Under the pieces are notes generated by a model. It searched no databases, was not told where the DNA came from, and was given only the letters and a program-made list of their open reading frames with translations. The position numbers were made by a program, and so were the translations under genes. 64,000 bases of DNA. Origin: RGDT01 sp964630925 (lineage in GTDB: Bacteria; Planctomycetota; Planctomycetia; Gemmatales; Gemmataceae). Positions within the stretch are counted from its first letter, which is position 1. Each line of letters opens with the position of its first letter. Below, piece after piece: positions 1 to 8,936 of the stretch. The DNA lies in NCBI GenBank assembly GCA_964630925.1, contig CAZVZK010000016.1, forward strand, positions 42,418 through 106,417, given 5' to 3'.

Positions 1-7
1 TTATCTT

Positions 8-38
8 CTTTTCGTGTCTTCCGTGTCTTTCGTGGTAT
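8..38. repeat. Single arm of a dispersed CACGAAA-type repeat
   Basis: The AT-richer first bases of the window read, on the reverse strand, ACCACGAAAGACACGGAAGA followed by CACGAAAAG. The same sequence occurs at 58400-58431 and, inverted, at 58520-58551, so this is a dispersed repeat and not chance. Its orientation matches the 58520 arm. A partner arm, if any, would lie left of the window. It sits just after the stop of the beta-propeller gene (minus strand), so it may end that transcript. Confidence 0.75.
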
Positions 39-58
39 GCCTTCCTCTTCCTGCCCTG

Positions 59-1876
59 TCACTTGCTCACGTCGTAGCAGGCCATCTCCTCGCCGTTGCG
101 GATGTACAGCCTGCCGTGCGCGATCACCGGGTGGTTCCACGTCTTCCCCTTGATCGCCTTGAACTTGCCCTTCTGGGTGTACTCCTTCGGCGTCGCCTCG
201 ATCAGCGCCACGTCGCCCGACTTCTCCGCCTGCACCAGCACCAGGCCCTGCTCCGGCAGCAGCAGCACTTGCCCGTTCTGGAAGCCGCGCCTCCGCCACT
301 TCGTCGCGCCGTCCGCCAGATCGACGCACGTCAGGAATTCACCGTCGCACCCGTAGGCGTGGCCGTCGTGGACCACCACGTCCGTGAAGTACGAGTTGAG
401 TCTCGTCGTCGTCCACACCTCGGAGGCGGTGAGGGTGTCGCCCTCCTTCTTGACCTTCAGACGCCTGGCCCCCTGCCCGAAGCCCGTGCCCAGCAGCACC
501 TCGTCGGGGCCGAGGACGGCCGTCTGCACGCACCGCGCCATCGTGTCCTCCATCGGCCAGGGGTAGTCGAGGCGCGTCGCGCCCGTGGCCGGGTCCAGCC
601 CGATCAGCCCCGTCCCCGACGCCACCATCAGCAGGGGCACCCCCGCCAACGTGACGTGCTGCACCGATGCGTATCCGTGGCCGCCCTGCCCGCCGGTCCA
701 CTTCTTCTCGCCCGTCTTCGCGTCGTAGGCGGCCACCGCCGTGCCCTTGCCCTTGATCAGGCCGATGTACACGCTCACCAGCCCGCCCGCGATGCACGGC
801 GATGACGCGAAGCCCCACGTCGGGACGCCCGCCCCGGTGTCCTTCACCACGTCGGCCTTCCACACCTCCTTGCCCGTGGCCGCGTCCAGGCACACGAGAA
901 GCCCGTTGGCCCCGAAGGCGAAGAGCTGCCCCTTGTGGAACGTCGGGGTCGCCCGCGGCCCCGCCCCCGACACCAGCTCGTCGAATCGCTTGCCCACCGG
1001 CGCCGCCCACACCTCCTCGCCCGTGGCCGCGTCCAGGCACACGACGGCCTCCTCCTCGCCCTGCTGCTCCTGCGTGAACAGGTACCCGCCCACGACGGCG
1101 AACGACGACCACCCCGGCCCCACGCGGCGCCGCCACACCTGCCCCGGCGCCTTCTCGCTCCAGTCGGTCCGGGCGACCTTCACGCCACGCGCCACGCCGT
1201 CGGCCCCCTCGCCCCGGAAGCCCACCCAGTCGCCCGGCTTCGCCTCCAGCGTGGCCGCCGGCTTGCCGCCGCCCGCCCCGGTGCGGCCCGCGAGGTACTG
1301 CTCCTCCGAGGTGGGCGAGAACCGCCAGCCCACCTCCGGCTCGAAGTTGCCGTCGAAGCCGCCGATCCGGAACAGCCCGCACGCGCCGAACACCGCGAAC
1401 AGCACCGCCACCAGCCCCAGCCGGCGCGTCGGCCACGCCATCGGCGTGCTGGCCAGGAGCCACACGGGCCACGCGACCACTGCCGCCCACAGCCCGTACA
1501 TGATCAGGCCGGGGATGAACGACCTGTGGATGACGAGGATGCCCATGCCCCCCGCAAGCAGAAACAGGGCGGCGACGGCCAACTTGTCGCCCCACGACAC
1601 CCGCGACGCCGCCAGCCACCACAGCAGGAGCAACAGCGCCCCCACCATCGGGCCGATGAACTTCGACATGCCCCGCACCATCGGGTTGTCGGAGACGAAC
1701 GGCGGCACCAGGACGATGGCCGACGTGAGGGCGGCGATGAGAACGCCGGGCCACACCCGCGGCCGGACGGCCACGTCGGCCGGGGGCGGCGCCGCCGGGG
1801 CCGGCCCCTGATACTCCTGAACGCCTTCCTGACGGGCCTGGATGCCTGTTGCCTGATCTTGCGGAAGTGGTGCCAT
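59..1876 (-). CDS. Membrane-anchored PQQ-like beta-propeller protein
   Basis: A 605-residue protein. After a proline-rich N-terminus (about 1-40) come roughly five hydrophobic membrane segments between residues 43 and 170. A large repeat domain (about 215-605) follows. Its blades carry the PQQ/quinoprotein signature: CLDAATGEEVW, CLDAATGKEVW, AYDAKTGEKKW and CVDLADGATKW. Such propellers are BamB-like or quinoprotein-like; no dehydrogenase active site could be identified, so enzymatic function is uncertain. The start at 1876 is preferred because GGAG lies 9 bases upstream. A longer frame exists but would run into the divergent MarR gene. The divergent regulator and a shared palindrome suggest it is the regulator's target. 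Extracytoplasmic location of the propeller is inferred. Confidence 0.9.
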   Translation of the reverse strand: MAPLPQDQATGIQARQEGVQEYQGPAPAAPPPADVAVRPRVWPGVLIAALTSAIVLVPPFVSDNPMVRGMSKFIGPMVGALLLLLWWLAASRVSWGDKLAVAALFLLAGGMGILVIHRSFIPGLIMYGLWAAVVAWPVWLLASTPMAWPTRRLGLVAVLFAVFGACGLFRIGGFDGNFEPEVGWRFSPTSEEQYLAGRTGAGGGKPAATLEAKPGDWVGFRGEGADGVARGVKVARTDWSEKAPGQVWRRRVGPGWSSFAVVGGYLFTQEQQGEEEAVVCLDAATGEEVWAAPVGKRFDELVSGAGPRATPTFHKGQLFAFGANGLLVCLDAATGKEVWKADVVKDTGAGVPTWGFASSPCIAGGLVSVYIGLIKGKGTAVAAYDAKTGEKKWTGGQGGHGYASVQHVTLAGVPLLMVASGTGLIGLDPATGATRLDYPWPMEDTMARCVQTAVLGPDEVLLGTGFGQGARRLKVKKEGDTLTASEVWTTTRLNSYFTDVVVHDGHAYGCDGEFLTCVDLADGATKWRRRGFQNGQVLLLPEQGLVLVQAEKSGDVALIEATPKEYTQKGKFKAIKGKTWNHPVIAHGRLYIRNGEEMACYDVSK

Positions 1877-1924
1877 CTTGACAAACTCCAGATGTGCGGG
1901 CGGACCCATGTCTTGACCCGGTTC

Positions 1925-1953
1925 ATATTGTACCGGTACACGAACGGAGTCAA
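1925..1953 (-). promoter_or_regulatory. Candidate promoter and MarR operator
   Basis: On the minus strand TTGACT (1953-1948) and CAATAT (1930-1925) are separated by exactly 17 bases, a sigma70-like arrangement about 48 bases upstream of the beta-propeller start codon. A perfect 12-base palindrome, TGTACCGGTACA (1929-1940), lies in the spacer and touches the -10 box. A MarR-family gene starts 43 bases away on the other strand, so the palindrome is a good candidate operator by which the regulator represses its neighbour and possibly itself. Sequence match only. Confidence 0.5.
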
Positions 1954-1982
1954 CCCCTTGTCTCCCTGGACAGCGAGGAGCG

Positions 1983-2411
1983 ATGACCGACGGCCCGGAA
2001 GACCTGGCGAGCCTGGTCGGCGAGTTCGGTAAGGCGTACACGCGCCGCCTGTGCGCCGAGATCCAGCAGGCGGGCACGACGCCGGCGCGGGCACGCCTGC
2101 TGATGGCCCTCTCGTGCGGCAACGGCGCGAAGATGGCCGAGCTGGGCGTCCGACTCGGCGTCACGCCGCGGAACATCACCAAGCTCGTGGACGGGCTGGA
2201 GGAGGAGGGGCTGGTGCGGCGGGAGGCCCACCCCGACGACCGCAGGGCGACCGTGGTACGCCTGACGGACCGCGGGGTGCTGGTGTGCAAGGAGACGGCG
2301 ATGGCGAACCACCAGGCCGTCGCGCGCATCTACGAGGCCCTGTCCTCCGAGGACCGCCGCGCCTTCGGCCGCATCCTCCGCCGCCTCCTCGCGGCGCTCG
2401 AGGGAGCCTGA
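1983..2411 (+). CDS. MarR-family winged-helix transcriptional regulator
   Basis: 142 residues, the normal length for MarR proteins. The recognition helix and wing are clear: LGVTPRNITKLVDGLEEEGL (about residues 57-76), followed by the diagnostic wing HPDDRRATVVRLTDRG. The N- and C-terminal helices that form the dimer interface are present. Such regulators are usually local repressors released by small phenolic or lipophilic ligands or by oxidation; the ligand cannot be read from the sequence. The gene is divergent from the beta-propeller gene with 106 bases between the starts, and that gap holds a perfect palindrome. The start ATG at 1983 is preceded by GAGGAG only 2 bases away, closer than ideal. 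Confidence 0.93.
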   Translation: MTDGPEDLASLVGEFGKAYTRRLCAEIQQAGTTPARARLLMALSCGNGAKMAELGVRLGVTPRNITKLVDGLEEEGLVRREAHPDDRRATVVRLTDRGVLVCKETAMANHQAVARIYEALSSEDRRAFGRILRRLLAALEGA

Positions 2412-2688
2412 CGAGGAGTCACGTAGCGGCCCGTGGCTGGAGTCAGGGCGGAGGAAGACGGGCCCGCAATGGCTCCCACCCCTCAGAGGGACGTCACATC
2501 CCCCCGGCCCGTGCGTACATGATACTGAGTGGCCTTGCCGGAACGGAGCGCCCCCGAGCGTCCGATGTGCGCCTCGAAGACAACAATGAAATCTTCACGC
2601 GGATGTCCCCACGCATGATCGGCACGCGCTGGACGGCGGTGCGCGTCGGCCCATGCCCGCATCGCCGGCCAGCAATGGAGGCCTGTTC

Positions 2689-3474
2689 ATGTCTCCTCCC
2701 GTCGCGATGAATCGCCCCCTCTCCGACACCGTCACGTTCGGGCCGAAAACGGGGCCGATCATCGGCCCCGTGGTGGGCGGTCTGATCTTGTCGGCCTTCG
2801 CCGCCTTCTTCGTCTGCATCCCCATTCTCCTGCCGACCTCGCCTCGGGCGGCGTCGACGCCCGTCATGCTGCTGATGATCCCGGCCTTGACGGGGGGCTT
2901 CCTGGGCCTCCTCGCCGTGTGGCTGTTCCACCAGGCCGTCATGGTCGCGCGGATGAAAATGGAGGCCGGACCGGACGGCCTGCGTCTCGCGGCCGGGCTT
3001 TACGACTGGCACCTGTGGGGGTGGTGGGTGGTCCGGGAGGCCCGGCTGACCTGGGACGAGATTCGTGCGGTACGCCTGTGGCAGCTCCCGAACCACACCG
3101 CGCCGGATGGGGTACAGTCCAACTACGTCGTGTACACCTCGCGAGGCGACTTCGTCCTCTCCAACCTCACCTGGCCCGGCGTCGCCCAGATGGCCGGCCT
3201 GCTCCTCGAACGGACCGGGCTCCCCCTGGCCCATTCGCTGGTGGACCTGCCGCCCGAGCTGGCCAAGGGGGCACGGCCCTCGGCCGCCGCGACGGCGAGC
3301 GTTCTGATGGTCCACGGCGTGGGCTGGGCCGCGTCCCTGATGGGGGGGCTGGCCCTCGTCGCGGCCGTGCTGCTGCTCGTTGCCCAGGCCTGGGGCGCGG
3401 CGTTGCGGCTGCTCCTGTTCGGGGCACTCATGCTCGGCTTGGGGCCGGCGCTGCGGCGATACCGCCTCGATTGA
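2689..3474 (+). CDS. Polytopic membrane protein, PH-like middle region
   Basis: 261 residues, family not recognised. Two hydrophobic segments near the N-terminus (about 25-48 and 58-82) and two near the C-terminus (about 198-243) bracket a soluble middle part. That part contains GPDGLRL and WDEIRAVRLW, a pattern reminiscent of bacterial PH-like domains in membrane proteins; this similarity is weak and inferred. The start at 2689 is chosen because GGAGG lies 7 bases upstream; an ATG at 2653 has no such site. The 277 bases before it show no gene. The next gene follows on the same strand after 121 bases. Confidence 0.75.
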   Translation: MSPPVAMNRPLSDTVTFGPKTGPIIGPVVGGLILSAFAAFFVCIPILLPTSPRAASTPVMLLMIPALTGGFLGLLAVWLFHQAVMVARMKMEAGPDGLRLAAGLYDWHLWGWWVVREARLTWDEIRAVRLWQLPNHTAPDGVQSNYVVYTSRGDFVLSNLTWPGVAQMAGLLLERTGLPLAHSLVDLPPELAKGARPSAAATASVLMVHGVGWAASLMGGLALVAAVLLLVAQAWGAALRLLLFGALMLGLGPALRRYRLD

Positions 3475-3595
3475 TGACGGCGTGACGGGCGTGGCCCACG
3501 GCGGCGAAGCAGGCCGAGGGCCCGAGGCGGCAGGCCACTTGCCTCGGCCGCCCCGCCCCGGTAGGCCAATCCGCACGCCCGGAGGACCACACCCC

Positions 3596-5569
3596 ATGCC
3601 GCGCCTCGCCGCCGCACTGCTCCTGCTGTCCGTGTCTGCCGCCCACGCCCACGACATCACGCCCGAGGATTACTTCTCCCTCGCCACGGTCACCGACCTC
3701 GCCTTCTCCCCCGAGGGCAAGCGCGTCGCCTACTGCGAGGCCCGCTGGGACAGGAAGGCCAACAACCGCCGCACCGACCTCTGGGTCGTCGGCACCGACG
3801 GCAAGGCCAAGCCCGTGCGCCTCACCTCCGACCGCGCCAACGACCGGGGGCCGCGCTGGGCCGGCGACGGCCGCTCGATCTTCGTCCTCGCCAACCGCAA
3901 ACGCGCCGGCGAGAAGGCCCCGTGGGACGGCTCCACGCAGGTCTGGCGCATCCCCCTCGACGGCCGCGACCCCAAGCCCGTCACGAGCCACGAGGGCGGC
4001 GTCACCCACTTCGACGTGGGCGGCGAGGGCCTCTACTACGTCATCGACACCAAAAAGGACGACGAGGACGCCTTCAGCAAGCTCCGCAAGGAGTTCGGCA
4101 AGCTAGAGTACGGCCACGGCTCACGCAAGGTCAGCGAGGTGTGGCGCATCGACCTGGAGACGTGGCGCGAGAAGAAGGTGATCGCAGAGAACAAGTATGT
4201 CCAGGCGATGGCCTGCACGCGCGACGGCAAGCGCGTGGCCGTCATCCACGTCCCGGATGACACCGTCGTCGCCAGCGAGGGCAAGTCGCGCGTCGAGGTG
4301 TACGACGAGGACACCGGCAAGGTCACCCCCACCGACGAGACGTGGCGCAAGACCGCCGCCTCCCCGTACCCCTGGCTCGACTCCCTGGCGTGGTCGCCCT
4401 CGGGCGACAGGCTCGCCTACGTCACCATCTTCGACGCCTACCCGGCGGAGATCATCATCAACACCTGGAAGGACGACAAGGTCACGGCGGAGCGCATGAA
4501 ACGCGGCGCCCGCGAGCAGGTGCGCGGCTACGGCTCGCCGCTGCGCTGGCTCGACGAGAAGGAGCCGCGGTTCCTGATGGAGGGCCGCGGCGAGGTGTGG
4601 ATCGACAAGGGCGCGCCGTCGCCGGGCCGGGTCACGTCACTCTTCGACGTGTCGGGCGAGGTGGCGGTGCCGGTGCGTTACGAGGGCGGGCGTGACGCCT
4701 TCCCCGAGCTGAAGTACGGCGACGTGACGCTGACCGACCTCAACCCGCACGCGAAGAAGTGGAAGCTGCCCACGACGAAGCACATCACCTGGAAGTCGGC
4801 GGACGGCGTCGAGGTGGGCGGCGTCCTCGAGCTGCCGCACGGCCACAAGGAGGGCACGAAGCTGCCGCTGGTGGTGGGCATCCACGGCGGGCCGACGACC
4901 TCGGTGAAGGGCAACCTGGAGTTCAACCCCTACGACGGCCGCACGTTCCTGTCGGCGAAGGGCTACGCCGTCCTGTGCCCCAACTACCGCGGATCGACCG
5001 GCTACGGCGACAAGTTCGTGACCGACCTGATCGGCAACGAGAATGACGTGGACGTGAAGGACATCCTCGCCGGCATCCAGCACCTCATCAAGGAGGGCAT
5101 CGCCGACCCGGACCGCATCGCGGTCATGGGGTGGAGCAACGGCGGCTACCTGACGAACTGCCTCATCACGCTCAAGGACCCGCCGGTGAAGTTCAAGGCC
5201 GCCGCGAGCGGCGCCGGCATCCTCGACTGCGTGGCCGAGTGGGGCTTCAACGACGAGCCGGCGTACCCCATCGTCTTCAAGAAGGGCCTGCCGTGGGAGA
5301 CGCCGGAGATCTACAGGAAGACCTCGCCGACCTACGGCCTGGGCAACGTGACGACGCCGACGCTGATCCACGTCGGCGCGAACGACGAGCGCTGCCCGCC
5401 GGGGCACAGCCGGATGCTGTACCGCGCCCTGCGCGAGTACCGCAAGGTGCCGACGGAGCTGGTGGTCTACCCCGGCGAGCCGCACGGCCTGGCGAAGTAC
5501 GACAGCCGGCTGGCGAAGATGAAGTGGGACCTGGCCTGGTTCGACAAGCACGTCCTGGGCAAGAAGTGA
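3596..5569 (+). CDS. Secreted S9-family prolyl oligopeptidase-like peptidase
   Basis: 657 residues with an N-terminal signal peptide ending near AHA (residues 1-18), so probably exported. Residues about 30-400 form a WD40-like beta-propeller (for example TDLAFSPEGKRVAY and LAWSPSGDRLAYV). The C-terminal alpha/beta-hydrolase carries the nucleophile motif GWSNGGY with Ser514, Asp597 in GANDERCPP and His630 in GEPHGL, the full S9 triad. The IHGGP oxyanion strand is also present. This matches the dipeptidyl-peptidase IV / acylaminoacyl-peptidase subgroup that cleaves short peptides; the exact specificity is not known. The start is supported by GGAGG 10 bases upstream. A hairpin follows 20 bases after the stop. 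Confidence 0.93.
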   Translation: MPRLAAALLLLSVSAAHAHDITPEDYFSLATVTDLAFSPEGKRVAYCEARWDRKANNRRTDLWVVGTDGKAKPVRLTSDRANDRGPRWAGDGRSIFVLANRKRAGEKAPWDGSTQVWRIPLDGRDPKPVTSHEGGVTHFDVGGEGLYYVIDTKKDDEDAFSKLRKEFGKLEYGHGSRKVSEVWRIDLETWREKKVIAENKYVQAMACTRDGKRVAVIHVPDDTVVASEGKSRVEVYDEDTGKVTPTDETWRKTAASPYPWLDSLAWSPSGDRLAYVTIFDAYPAEIIINTWKDDKVTAERMKRGAREQVRGYGSPLRWLDEKEPRFLMEGRGEVWIDKGAPSPGRVTSLFDVSGEVAVPVRYEGGRDAFPELKYGDVTLTDLNPHAKKWKLPTTKHITWKSADGVEVGGVLELPHGHKEGTKLPLVVGIHGGPTTSVKGNLEFNPYDGRTFLSAKGYAVLCPNYRGSTGYGDKFVTDLIGNENDVDVKDILAGIQHLIKEGIADPDRIAVMGWSNGGYLTNCLITLKDPPVKFKAAASGAGILDCVAEWGFNDEPAYPIVFKKGLPWETPEIYRKTSPTYGLGNVTTPTLIHVGANDERCPPGHSRMLYRALREYRKVPTELVVYPGEPHGLAKYDSRLAKMKWDLAWFDKHVLGKK

Positions 5570-5886
5570 CCACGGCGAGCTCTTCGAGCCTCGTCCCCGG
5601 CGTCTCGCGCGAGAAGCCAGGGACGAGGGGGGGGAGAGCACGGCAAAGGGGACCGATCTGCCGGCAGTTGGAATGGGACGGAAGTAGACACCGGAGATGG
5701 CGAGCGAGGGGCGGATTGCATTGCATTGCACCCCCCCAGGCACCCCCCCGCAATGCAAATTCCCGGCGGGATTTGCGTTTCAGGGCAAGTGGTCAGGCCG
5801 CAGACACCGGCACCGTGGCCGCGCCCGCCGTCTCATTCTGTCTAACTCCACATGTCCGGTGAACGGCTACCAGGGAAAGTGCCGCG
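5570..5886. terminator. Convergent intergenic region with two hairpins
   Basis: The 317 bases between two convergent genes hold no gene. Two strong dyads are visible. The first pairs CCTCGTCCC (5589-5597) with GGGACGAGG (5620-5628), with an inner palindrome TCTCGCGCGAGA in the loop. The second pairs TTGCATTGC (5721-5729) with GCAATGCAA (5750-5758) around a loop holding two runs of seven C. The first lies 20 bases past the peptidase stop and could terminate it. No clear T-tract is present, so termination is inferred. Confidence 0.5.
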
Positions 5887-7275
5887 TCACGCGGACGGCA
5901 TCTTGAGATGCCTCCGCCATGCCGCCGCTTCCGCGCCGTGATCGTCGCCCGTCAGCTTGCGCAGGGCGTCGAGTGCGGCCCGCCGATACGGCGACAGCTC
6001 ACCCGCCTTCGGCTCCAGACGCTTGCGCAGATCCGCCGCCTCGGCGTCGGTCAGTGCCCGCTTGCGAACGACGTAGTCGAACCGCTGCATCTCAGGCCAT
6101 TCGCCGTGGTCCTTGACCGCCTGCATGACGGAGAAGTCCTGCCTCAGATACGTCACGTCGATCCGCACGATGAGATTCGTCTGCGGCGGGCCGTAGCCGC
6201 CCGTGGACGGCCTGCCCTGCGGTAGCGACAGCGACGGCAGCGGGATGTCAGCGAAGAGGACGTCCTCATCACCCCTGGCCCTCGCCGCGGGGGCGTGGCA
6301 CAGCAGGCAGTTGTGGTGGTGGTTGACGCGCACCAGCTCGCGCGCCACGCCCCTGGAAGGGGCACGCGGGTCGTCGGCCTCCAACATCGCCACCAGCGCA
6401 GGCAGCAGGTCCTTGCGGCGCAGTTTCACCGCGGCGTCGGCGGCGCTCTTCGCCACGGCGGGCCACGGGTACTTCAGCCCCGCCTCGATCACGCCCGCGT
6501 AGTCCTTCGCCGGCCGCCCGGCCAGCGGCTTGAGGGCCGCCGCGCGGACCTTGGCGTCGGGTGAGAAGACCGCCATGCGCGCCAGCTCGCGCGTCGTCGC
6601 CGAAGCCTCCATCGTGCCGAGGAGGCGGGCCGCCTGCACGCGGTCGGCCTCCGACGCCGGCCCCAGGACCTGGGCCACGCCGGCGGCGGCCGCCGTGTGG
6701 ATCTCCTCGCGCCCGAAGGGTGTCCCGGCCGTCGCGGCGAGCCCCGATGTGGCATTCACGAAGCGTTCATCCAGCTCGCCGGGGCGGACCGCCGCCGAGA
6801 CGCGCGTGAACGCGATGTGGGCCTTTCTCTCCTGGCGGCAGTCCTTTCCCATGATGAACGGCAGGCCGGCCAGGTCGTCGCGGCCCTTGAGGACGGCCTT
6901 GAGGTAGCCGTCCTCCTCCTTCGCGTTGAGGTGCAGCGCGGCGGCCATCATGAAGCCCTTGCGCTTCCGCCAGACGGCGATGCCGGCCTCCCCCTTGGGC
7001 AACGCTTCAAGGGACAGCTCGGGGACGCGCGACAGGTCGTCGCCCAGGTACACCGCCGGCTTCTTGCTTGGGGTCAGGGGCGTGAGGAGGTGTGTCGAGG
7101 TGTCGGGCGGGACGCTGGGCAGCTCGACCTGGCCGAACCTGGCGACGCCGAAGAGCGCCTCGCCGAAGGTGCCGAGGACCTCAGGCCCGCTCGGCGGTGA
7201 GGGCGGGGCGGCGCCGGTGGTGAAAAGGGCCGCGATGGCGGCGAGGGCGAGGAAGCGGACGCGCTGCATCGACAT
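5887..7275 (-). CDS. Secreted HEAT-repeat protein with a single CxxCH motif (copy 1)
   Basis: 462 residues with a signal peptide (FLALAAIAALFTTGAA). Helical HEAT-like repeats occupy about 225-305 (VRAAALKPLAGRP and similar). A haem-c type CLLCH motif (Cys323, Cys326, His327) sits in the conserved context VRVNHHHNCLLCHAP. This is followed by IVRIDVTYLRQDFS and a C-terminal helical part. It is a paralogue of the next gene along most of its length. A covalent haem is possible but the remainder is not a known cytochrome fold, so redox function is only inferred. The start is set by GGAGG 7 bases upstream. The downstream border is the hairpin region shared with the convergent peptidase gene. Confidence 0.85.
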   Translation of the reverse strand: MSMQRVRFLALAAIAALFTTGAAPPSPPSGPEVLGTFGEALFGVARFGQVELPSVPPDTSTHLLTPLTPSKKPAVYLGDDLSRVPELSLEALPKGEAGIAVWRKRKGFMMAAALHLNAKEEDGYLKAVLKGRDDLAGLPFIMGKDCRQERKAHIAFTRVSAAVRPGELDERFVNATSGLAATAGTPFGREEIHTAAAAGVAQVLGPASEADRVQAARLLGTMEASATTRELARMAVFSPDAKVRAAALKPLAGRPAKDYAGVIEAGLKYPWPAVAKSAADAAVKLRRKDLLPALVAMLEADDPRAPSRGVARELVRVNHHHNCLLCHAPAARARGDEDVLFADIPLPSLSLPQGRPSTGGYGPPQTNLIVRIDVTYLRQDFSVMQAVKDHGEWPEMQRFDYVVRKRALTDAEAADLRKRLEPKAGELSPYRRAALDALRKLTGDDHGAEAAAWRRHLKMPSA

Positions 7276-7355
7276 GACGGATCCTCCAAGGGGCGCATCG
7301 TGCTGTCGAATCGCATCTGGACCATCAAGGGACGGCACCGGGCGTGTGGCCTCTG

Positions 7356-8759
7356 TCACGCGGGCGGGAGCTTGAGGTGCTTGCGCCACGCCGCCGCGTC
7401 CGCTCCGAGGCCGCTCCCCGTCAGCTTCCGCAGGGCGTTCAGAGCGGCCTGACGGTAGGGCGACATCTCTCCCGCCTTCGGCTCAAGGCTCTTGCGGAGA
7501 TCGGCGGCCTCCTCCTCCGTGAGGGCTCGCTTGCGGACGACGAAATCGAACCGCTGCATCTCGGGCCAGGGGGCGGCGTCCTCCACCTTCAGAAGCTCCG
7601 AGAAGTCCTGACGGAGATACGTCACGTCGATGCGGACGAGGAGAATCGAGCGCCCGCCATAGCCCACGCCGGGCGAGGTGAACGACTCGTTGGGCACCGG
7701 CATCGCCGCGGTCAGAAGCGTCGGCTCCGCCGCGTCCAGCAGGGATGCGGGGGCGTGGCACATCAGGCAGTTGCGATGATGGTTGACGCGCACCACCTCG
7801 CGGGCGAACGAGGACTTGCCCTCGGCACGCGGGGCGCGGGGGTCGGGGGCGTCGAGCCTCGCCACCAGATGCGGGATGAGATCCTTGCGCTTCAGTTTCA
7901 CGATGGCGTCGGCGGCATTCGCGGCTGCCTCCGGCCAGGGGTAGTCCAGGCCGGCCAGGAGGACGGCCTCCGGGGCGGGTTCGCGGCGTGCGGAGAGTGC
8001 TTCGAGGGCCAGCTCACGCACCGGCTCGTCGAACGAGAAGACCGCGAGGCGGGCCAGCTCGTGGACGGCCTCGGGCAGCGGCACATCCATGATCTTCCTG
8101 ACCCCGCCTCGGCGGGCCGTCGTATCGCCGCCGCCGCAGAGCTGGGCCGTCGCGGCGATGATCGCCCGCCCGAGGGCTTTGCGATCCTTTGCGTCAGCCA
8201 CGCCGCGGAGGTCGGCATAATCGATGATGTTCCGGATGGCGTCAGCCCCTGGCGATGTCTCCAACGACAACGGCACGACGCGGCGGCCCACGAGGATCTC
8301 CTTGAACGCCTTCCGCGCAGGCCCCATCGTGCGGCAGGCGCCGCCCATGACGAACGGCATCCCGGCCAGATCCTCGCGGCCCTTGAGCGCCGCCTTGAGG
8401 TAGCCGTCGTCCTCCTTGCCGGCAAGGTGCAGCGCCGACGCCACGGTGTGCGCCATGCGCGTGCGCCACTCCTCCGTCGTCAGCTTCTTGGCCGGGACCG
8501 CCTCGAAAGCCACCTCAGGCACGAGGCGCAGGTCGTCGCCGACGTACACCGGCGTCTTCTTCGCCGCCGGCGGAGTGGGCAGCAGATCCTTGAGCGGCGT
8601 CGCCGGGTCGATCTTCGGCAACAGCGGGGTGGGCGGGCCGCGCCAGCGGCCGAGGAAGACCGGAAACTCCTCGGACAGTCGCGGCTTTGGTGCTGGCGGA
8701 GGCGCCGCCCCCATAACGAGGATGACTGCAGCGAGCAGGGGGAGGATGCGAAGGCACAT
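7356..8759 (-). CDS. Secreted HEAT-repeat protein with a single CxxCH motif (copy 2)
   Basis: 467 residues, signal peptide at residues 1-18 (LLAAVILVMGAA). Shares with its downstream neighbour the blocks TPVYVGDDL, LKAALKGREDLAGMPFVMG, VRVNHHRNCLMCHAP (Cys331, Cys334, His335), LVRIDVTYLRQDFS and PWPEMQRFD. It also shares the ending DAAAWRKHLKLPPA. The two genes are 80 bases apart in the same direction and clearly arose by tandem duplication. The middle section with HEAT-type helices differs most. The start has GGAGG 7 bases upstream. Role unknown; a periplasmic or surface c-type haem or metal site is conceivable from the CxxCH motif. Confidence 0.85.
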   Translation of the reverse strand: MCLRILPLLAAVILVMGAAPPPAPKPRLSEEFPVFLGRWRGPPTPLLPKIDPATPLKDLLPTPPAAKKTPVYVGDDLRLVPEVAFEAVPAKKLTTEEWRTRMAHTVASALHLAGKEDDGYLKAALKGREDLAGMPFVMGGACRTMGPARKAFKEILVGRRVVPLSLETSPGADAIRNIIDYADLRGVADAKDRKALGRAIIAATAQLCGGGDTTARRGGVRKIMDVPLPEAVHELARLAVFSFDEPVRELALEALSARREPAPEAVLLAGLDYPWPEAAANAADAIVKLKRKDLIPHLVARLDAPDPRAPRAEGKSSFAREVVRVNHHRNCLMCHAPASLLDAAEPTLLTAAMPVPNESFTSPGVGYGGRSILLVRIDVTYLRQDFSELLKVEDAAPWPEMQRFDFVVRKRALTEEEAADLRKSLEPKAGEMSPYRQAALNALRKLTGSGLGADAAAWRKHLKLPPA

Positions 8760-8936
8760 GGCGGCCCCTCCGGGCGGAAGTGTCTCCGCGGATCATACCC
8801 CGGCGCCGCGCCGTAGGGCAAGGGGCCAGAGGGCGCGTGTTACGCACCACGCGCCGGGCGTCACGCCCACTGGCTTTTCCACCCTGAGGCCCTGGGCGGA
8901 TGATGTCACCCCCGACATCCTCAGGCATGGAACGAC

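Noticed and set aside
1983..2329. N-terminal extension of the beta-propeller gene up to 2329
   Set aside because: The extension is antisense to the well-supported MarR gene and has shadow composition; a start at 1876 with a ribosome site is better.
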